From NCBI RefSeq assembly GCF_000349325.1, contig NC_020504.1, forward strand, positions 1,178,001 through 1,242,000: a stretch of 64,000 nt of DNA. Direction: 5' to 3'. Of the stretch, positions 59,609-64,000 are shown in pieces. Numbering within the stretch: the first letter of the stretch is position 1; every line of letters begins with the position of its first letter. Position numbers and translations under genes: made by a program. Source of the stretch: Streptomyces davaonensis JCM 4913. GTDB taxonomy: Bacteria; Actinomycetota; Actinomycetes; Streptomycetales; Streptomycetaceae. The notes under the pieces were generated by a model. It worked only from the letters and a program-made list of their open reading frames with translations. It ran no database searches and was not told where the DNA came from.

Positions 59609-60963
59609 CCACCCTCGCCGGGGTCGCCGAGCGGCTGACGTCGCTGGTCGCGGCGCTGCGCACGCACGGCATCCGGATCGGCACCGGTGAGACCGTGGAC
59701 GCGGCCGAGGCGGTGGCGGCGCTCGGACTGACGGACCGGGAGCTGCTGCGGGAGGGTCTGGCGGCGACCCTGTTGCACGGTCCGGCTCAACGGCCGGTGT
59801 TCGACACGGTCTTCGACCTGTACTTCCCGCGCGGTGTCGGCGCGCCGGAGGGAGAGGCTGCGGGACGGGACGAGCTGCGGGACCGGCTGGCGTCGGCGCT
59901 CGCCGCGAACGACCGGGCGTTGCTCGGCAGGTTGGCGGTGGAGGCGGTCGACGGCTTCGGCGGCTACGGCTCCTCCCCCGGATCGGACGGCTGGTCGTCG
60001 CACCAGGCACTCGACCGGATCCGGCCGCAGACGCTGCTGGCCGGGGTCCGCGACGACATCCGTGCCCGGGGCGGAAGTTCAGGGTTCACCGACCGGCTGC
60101 TCGAGGACGAGATCCGGCAGCGCATCGAGGCGTTCCGGGCCCTGGTGAGCGCGGAGGCGCGGCGCCGGGTGGCGGAGCGGCGCGGCCGGGACGAGATCGC
60201 CCGGCGGGCGGTGGCCCCGACCGCCGACCGGGTCGACTTCCTGTTCGCCGGCAAGGCCCAACTCGCCGAGCTGCGCAGGGCGGTTCAGCCCCTCGCCCGC
60301 AAGCTGGCCACCCGCCTCGCGGCCCGCCGACGCCGCGCCGCGCGGGGCTCGATCGATCTACGGCGGACCCTGCGCGGTTCGTTGTCGACGGGCGGGGTGC
60401 CGATGAAGCCGGTGCTGCGACGGCGGCGGCCGGTCCGGCCCGAACTGGTGCTGCTGTGCGACGTGTCGGGCTCGGTGTCCGGCTTCTCGGACTTCACGAT
60501 GCTGCTGGTGCAGGCGCTGCACGACCAGTTCAGCAAGGTGCGGGTGTTCGCCTTCGTCAACCGCATCGACGAGGTCACCGGCCTCCTCGTGCACGGCAGG
60601 GCCGACCCGCAGGGCCTGGGCGCCCATATCCAGGCGGAGGCCACCCTCACGGGCTGGCACGGCAGCAGCGACTACGGCGTGGCGCTGGGCGAGTTCGCCG
60701 AGCGGTACGGCGCCGCGGTCGGCCCGCGCACCACGGTGTTCGTGCTCGGCGACGCGCGGACCAATATGAGCGACCCGAACCTCGCGGCCGTCCGGCAGAT
60801 CACCGAACGGGCGCGCCGCGTGTACTGGTTGAACCCCGAGCAGGCGTCCAGCTGGGGCACGGGCGACTCGGCCGCGCCCGAATACGCCGAGCTGGTCGAG
60901 ATGCACGAGTGCCGCAACGCCCGCCAGCTCAGCGACCTGGTGGCCCGGCTGCTGCCCGTGTGA
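59605..60963 (+). CDS. CoxE-like von Willebrand factor A domain protein
   Basis: 452 residues. A helical, Arg-rich N-terminal half is followed by a VWA domain from about 285, with the MIDAS motif DVSGSVSGFS, SDYG and LGDARTN as metal-site loops. Such proteins partner MoxR ATPases, as the GTGA overlap with the preceding gene suggests. The target complex is unknown. Clusters of Arg (ARRRVAERRGR, AARRRRAARG) may contact nucleic acid or membrane. Confidence 0.88.
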   Translation: MTTLAGVAERLTSLVAALRTHGIRIGTGETVDAAEAVAALGLTDRELLREGLAATLLHGPAQRPVFDTVFDLYFPRGVGAPEGEAAGRDELRDRLASALAANDRALLGRLAVEAVDGFGGYGSSPGSDGWSSHQALDRIRPQTLLAGVRDDIRARGGSSGFTDRLLEDEIRQRIEAFRALVSAEARRRVAERRGRDEIARRAVAPTADRVDFLFAGKAQLAELRRAVQPLARKLATRLAARRRRAARGSIDLRRTLRGSLSTGGVPMKPVLRRRRPVRPELVLLCDVSGSVSGFSDFTMLLVQALHDQFSKVRVFAFVNRIDEVTGLLVHGRADPQGLGAHIQAEATLTGWHGSSDYGVALGEFAERYGAAVGPRTTVFVLGDARTNMSDPNLAAVRQITERARRVYWLNPEQASSWGTGDSAAPEYAELVEMHECRNARQLSDLVARLLPV

Positions 60964-60986
60964 ACAGCCGTGCTCCGCTGGTGTGA

Positions 60987-61688
60987 TCAGGCGGCGAGCT
61001 GCGGGTAGAGCGCGGCGACGTCCGCGGCGAGTCCGGCCTTGACCTGCCGGGTGAGGTCGTCGGCGAGCACCTCGTAGGCGCCCGCTTCGATGCCGTCCAG
61101 GGCCTGGGCGGCGACGCTTTCGGGCGTGGACTTGGGCTGGTCGACGTGGGCCGCCATGTCGGTGTCGACGTAGCCGACATGAAGGCCGGTGACCTCGATG
61201 CCGCGCGGCTTCAGGTCCAGGCGCAGGGAGTTGGTCTGCGACCACAGGGCCGCCTTGGAGGCACTGTAGGAACCGGCGATGCCGACCCAGGACAGCACGG
61301 AGTGGACGTTGAGAATGTGGCCTCCGCCGTTGCGCTGGATGACCGGGACGAAGGCGCGGGTCATCAGGAGCGGTCCGTAGAAGTTGGTCTCGAACTCGCG
61401 GCGCACGTCGTCGACCGGGGAGTCGAGGAAGTTCGCGTTCACGCTGGCGCCCGCGTTGTTGATCAGCAGGGTGACGTCCTGCGCCTGCTCGGCGGCGGCC
61501 GCGACGGACGCCGGGTCGCCGACCTCCAGGGCCAGCGGCACGGCGTCGGGGTGGGTGACGGTCCGCGGGTCGCGGGCGGTGGCGTACACCTTCTTCGCAC
61601 CTCGCTCGTACAGGGCGGCGACCAGCGCCCGGCCGATGCCGCGGCTGCCGCCGGTGACCAGGGCGACGGAACCTTCGATGGTGGTCAT
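60987..61688 (-). CDS. Short-chain dehydrogenase/reductase
   Basis: 233 residues of a classical SDR: cofactor motif VTGGSRGIGRA (about 11-21), NNAG (about 79), catalytic Ser in HSVLSW, and YSASK (Tyr about 144, Lys 148). It reduces or oxidises a carbonyl substrate with NAD(P)H; which one is open. ATG at 61688 follows GGGAGAATCCC-type sequence; the longer frame is intergenic. It shares a 215-bp promoter region with the divergent quinone-reductase-like gene, which holds two copies of the TetR palindrome. Confidence 0.88.
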   Translation of the reverse strand: MTTIEGSVALVTGGSRGIGRALVAALYERGAKKVYATARDPRTVTHPDAVPLALEVGDPASVAAAAEQAQDVTLLINNAGASVNANFLDSPVDDVRREFETNFYGPLLMTRAFVPVIQRNGGGHILNVHSVLSWVGIAGSYSASKAALWSQTNSLRLDLKPRGIEVTGLHVGYVDTDMAAHVDQPKSTPESVAAQALDGIEAGAYEVLADDLTRQVKAGLAADVAALYPQLAA

Positions 61689-61718
61689 GGGATTCTCCCG
61701 GCTCGCTTCGAATGATGA

Positions 61719-61767
61719 AAACCGATCGGTTTCCTCTGCTCGGGCACCACCGTAAACCGATCGGTTT
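61719..61767. promoter_or_regulatory. Two perfect TetR operators (AAACCGATCGGTTT)
   Basis: AAACCGATCGGTTT occurs exactly at 61719-61732 and at 61754-61767, centres 35 bp apart, in the divergent SDR/quinone-reductase promoter. The core is the same as at 58631-58640 before the TetR gene, so all three belong to one small regulon. Confidence 0.85.
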
Positions 61768-61903
61768 CCACCGTGCAAGGCCAGGGTCGCCCCCGACAGA
61801 AGTTCAGGGTTCGTCCCTGATGCCCTGGCCTGGCCGGATGCCTAGTCTCGAAAGCGGCGAAGCTCGGAGCGGGCTCGTCGGAGCGCGCTCGAAGGGGGAG
61901 GCA

Positions 61904-62878
61904 ATGAAGGCAGTGATGCAGGACCGCTACGGCTCGGCGGACACGCTGGCGTTCCGGGACGTCCAGCGGCCGGAGCCGGGTCCCGGTGAGGTGCTGGTGC
62001 GGGTACATGCGGCGTCGGTGAACGCCTACGACTGGCATTTCCTGCACGGCGACCCGAAGGTGGCGCGCCCGGTGATGGGGTGGCGCGGCCCCAAGGCGCG
62101 GATCAGGGGGCGGGACTTCGCGGGCGTGGTGGAGGCGGTGGGCGGTGACGTCTCCGATCTGAAGCCCGGGGACGAGGTGTTCGGCGAGGCCGACGGCGCC
62201 TTCGCGGAGTATGTGTGCGCGCCGGACGGCTCGGTGGGCCCGAAGCCCGCCAACCTGACCTTCGAGCAGGCCGCCGCGATACCCCTGGCGGGGAACACCG
62301 CGCTGATCGGCGTGCGGGACGTCGCCGGGGTGCAGCCGGGGCAGACCCTCCTGATCAACGGCGCCTCGGGCGGCGTCGGCACCTTCGCGGTACAGCTCGG
62401 CACGGCGTACGGCGCCGAGGTGACCGCCGTGTGCAGCGCGCGCAACGCCGACCTGGCCCGCTCGCTCGGCGCGGACCAGGTCATCGACTACGCCCGTGAG
62501 GACTTCACCCGTGCGGGCCGGCGCTACGACGTCGTGCTGGATCTCGTCGGCAACCACTCACTGACGGCGTTCCGGCGCGCGCTCACCCCGTCCGGCACCC
62601 TGGTGCTGTCCGGCGGCGGGGTGTACGAGGGCGGCAGCCTCCTGGGACCCATGGGGCTGTTCCTGAAACGGCGGCTCGCGGCGCCTTTCACGCACCAACG
62701 CATGCTCGAACTCCCGGCTCACCAGAGCAAGAAGAACCTCGCGACCCTGCGGGAACTCGCCGAGTCCGGGCGCATATCCCCGGTGGTCGAGCGGACGTAT
62801 CCCCTGAGTGAGGCGGCCGAGGCCATCCGGTACCTGGAGGTGGAGCACGCACGAGCGAAGATCGTCATCACCGTGTGA
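61904..62878 (+). CDS. NAD(P)-dependent quinone-reductase-like MDR oxidoreductase
   Basis: 324 residues. GroES-like half with ASVNAYDWHFLHGDP and IRGRDFAGVVEAVGGDV, Rossmann loop INGASGGVGTFAVQLG (about 146-160) and the VIDYAREDF strand typical of quinone oxidoreductases. No catalytic zinc ligands. GGGGGAG lies before the ATG. It is divergent from an SDR under the same TetR palindromes; together they could detoxify quinones or enals and the resulting carbonyls. Confidence 0.88.
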   Translation: MKAVMQDRYGSADTLAFRDVQRPEPGPGEVLVRVHAASVNAYDWHFLHGDPKVARPVMGWRGPKARIRGRDFAGVVEAVGGDVSDLKPGDEVFGEADGAFAEYVCAPDGSVGPKPANLTFEQAAAIPLAGNTALIGVRDVAGVQPGQTLLINGASGGVGTFAVQLGTAYGAEVTAVCSARNADLARSLGADQVIDYAREDFTRAGRRYDVVLDLVGNHSLTAFRRALTPSGTLVLSGGGVYEGGSLLGPMGLFLKRRLAAPFTHQRMLELPAHQSKKNLATLRELAESGRISPVVERTYPLSEAAEAIRYLEVEHARAKIVITV

Positions 62879-62914
62879 CAGGTCAGACCGCGTGACGGAC
62901 CGGGGCGGCCGAAA

Positions 62915-63277
62915 CTAGTCGGCCTTCGCGTACTCCCTCGCCGTCTGCCCCTGGAAGTCGTACGCGATGACCTGCTCGTCGCCCACGACCCAGGCATCGT
63001 GACCGGGCGAGCAGACGAAGACGTCTCCCGGGCCTACTTCGGTCTCGCCGCCGTCGGCCATGGTGATGTGCATGCGGCCTTGGACGACATAGCCGTTGTG
63101 GTGCATCTGACAGGTCTCGGTGCCCGCTATCGGGCCCACGCTCTCGGACCAGCGCCAGCCGGGCTCAAAGGTCGCCACGGCGAAATCCAGATCCGTCATG
63201 TGAACGGCTTCCAGGTGGCCGCGGGGGAAATCACGCCGCTCGTCCGGCTTGTCGAGCGTCTTTACTTCCAGCACCAT
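62915..63277 (-). CDS. Small cupin-domain protein
   Basis: 120 residues, single cupin barrel. Motif 1 is in CQMHHNGYVVQGRMHITM and motif 2 in GPGDVFVCSPGHDAWVVGD, giving His residues that can bind a metal. Function unknown; single-domain cupins act as dioxygenases, isomerases or sensors. ATG at 63277. It is convergent with the quinone-reductase gene and lies after the dehydratase gene on the same strand. Confidence 0.82.
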   Translation of the reverse strand: MVLEVKTLDKPDERRDFPRGHLEAVHMTDLDFAVATFEPGWRWSESVGPIAGTETCQMHHNGYVVQGRMHITMADGGETEVGPGDVFVCSPGHDAWVVGDEQVIAYDFQGQTAREYAKAD

Positions 63278-63416
63278 GACGCGCTCCCTTCCGGTCGCGG
63301 CGCACCGCGACCGGGGCCGGTCGCCCGGCGGCCCTGCACACCGCCGTCGCTGGCCGAGCCCCTACTACTCCATCGTCCGCCCGGCCACCCGGTGCCGCCA
63401 TTCGACGGACGACCGT

Positions 63417-64000
63417 TCAGGCCGCCGTCCCGCAAAGCTCGGCGAACCGCCCGGCATCGACATTGCCTCCGGAGACGATCACTCCGACACGGGCCGGGAG
63501 ATGCTCGACTCTGCCGCTCAGCAGGGCCGCCAGTGGGGTGGCGCCGCTCGGTTCGACGACGATCTTCAGCCGCTCGAACGCGAACCGCATCGCCTGCCGG
63601 ATCTCGTCCTCGCCGACCAGGGCGACGGCGTCGACGAGCCGTCGGTTGACGGAGAAGGTGAGTTCGCCGGGGATGTGCAGGGCCTGGCCGTCGGCGATGG
63701 TCTTCGGCACCGGGATCTCGATGCGCCGCCCCGCCTGCAGGGACCGCTTGGTGTCGTCCCCGGCCTCGGGCTCGACGCCGATCAGCCGCAGCCCGGGGTA
63801 CAGCCCCTTGGCGGCGGTGCCGCATCCGGCGATGAGCCCACCGCCGCCGACCGGCGTCAGCAGCGCGTCCAACTCGCCGACCTCTTCGAGGAGTTCCAGC
63901 GCGGCCGTGCCCTGTCCCGCCATGACATGAGGGTGTTCGTAGGGCGGGATGAGGGCGAGTCCCCGCTCCGCAGCAAGAGCCTTGGCAATGGCCTCGCGGT
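63417..64000 (-). CDS. Threonine/serine dehydratase, C-terminal part (continues beyond the right edge)
   Basis: About 194 C-terminal residues of a fold-type II PLP enzyme. The motif PYEHPHVMAGQGT at the visible start, the phosphate-binding TPVGGGGLIAG and the late SGGNVDAGRF are those of serine/threonine dehydratases (IlvA/TdcB-like) and serine racemases. The catalytic lysine lies outside the window. There is no ACT regulatory domain at the C-terminus, so it is the catabolic, non-feedback-inhibited type. An apparent start at 63923 is internal. Confidence 0.87.
   Translation of the reverse strand, partial: REAIAKALAAERGLALIPPYEHPHVMAGQGTAALELLEEVGELDALLTPVGGGGLIAGCGTAAKGLYPGLRLIGVEPEAGDDTKRSLQAGRRIEIPVPKTIADGQALHIPGELTFSVNRRLVDAVALVGEDEIRQAMRFAFERLKIVVEPSGATPLAALLSGRVEHLPARVGVIVSGGNVDAGRFAELCGTAA

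Noticed and set aside
58712..60963. A carbon monoxide dehydrogenase maturation cluster
   Set aside because: Only coxD/coxE-like genes are present; no large, medium or small dehydrogenase subunits or molybdenum genes are nearby.
63417..63923. A complete small gene starting at 63923
   Set aside because: The ATG is internal: the frame continues to the right edge with the conserved PYEHPHVMAGQGT motif of a larger dehydratase.

Overview
The window is about 64 kb of very GC-rich DNA with strong third-position GC bias, many GTG starts and 4-bp ATGA/GTGA gene overlaps. It also carries a cvnABCD conservon, a TgmA/TgmB ATP-grasp RiPP pair, a TTA codon of the bldA-dependent type and a familiar Streptomyces intergenic repeat. 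Together these point to a Streptomyces chromosome. I see no rRNA, tRNA, CRISPR array, transposase, phage gene or integration site, and no gene-free stretch longer than about 270 bp.

Layout. 1-6.9 kb: a conservon running off the left edge, a DUF1304 membrane gene coupled to its TetR regulator behind a perfect palindrome, a lipoprotein, and a GlxA-type regulator divergent from a quinone-oxidoreductase-like enzyme. 6.9-10.6 kb: an aldehyde/alcohol dehydrogenase operon divergent from a MarR gene, then a STAS anti-sigma antagonist. 10.6-14.3 kb: extra copies of housekeeping genes, a stand-alone EF-Tu and a PRPP synthetase, then DUF4230 and VanZ-like proteins. 14.3-18 kb: a two-gene graspetide locus (precursor plus ATP-grasp ligase), a TSUP transporter and a secreted GH16 glucanase with a ricin-type lectin. 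18-22.7 kb: a HhH-PHP protein (PolX without polymerase), a candidate structured small RNA with its own terminator, a ROK regulator, an APH-fold kinase and an FBP zinc-finger protein. 22.8-31 kb: a FUSC-type membrane protein, a lactonase, an iron-box-controlled DUF2470 protein, a TetR/CYP102-like P450 pair, a metal-chelating/pentapeptide fusion, and an ECF sigma factor with a PIG-L deacetylase. 31-34.2 kb: a large STAND NTPase with 12 TPR units and the only in-frame TTA codon I found.

34.2-51.2 kb is a coherent L-rhamnose unit. A secreted BNR_4 protein probably attacks rhamnose-containing polysaccharide. An ABC importer with a mutarotase brings in the sugar. RhaI, RhaB and a fused aldolase/dehydrogenase (RhaEW type) turn it into DHAP and L-lactate. 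The following lutABC genes can oxidise the lactate to pyruvate. A LacI gene and several LacI-like palindromes beside two good promoters look like the control circuit.

51.2-55.7 kb: an OpuC-type osmoprotectant importer whose ATPase is convergent with the rest of the set. 55.8-64 kb: a MacB-like ABC pair; a TetR gene divergent from a MoxR/VWA pair; an SDR and a quinone reductase whose shared promoter carries two copies of the same palindrome found upstream of that TetR gene; a cupin; and the C-terminal part of a threonine/serine dehydratase running off the right edge.
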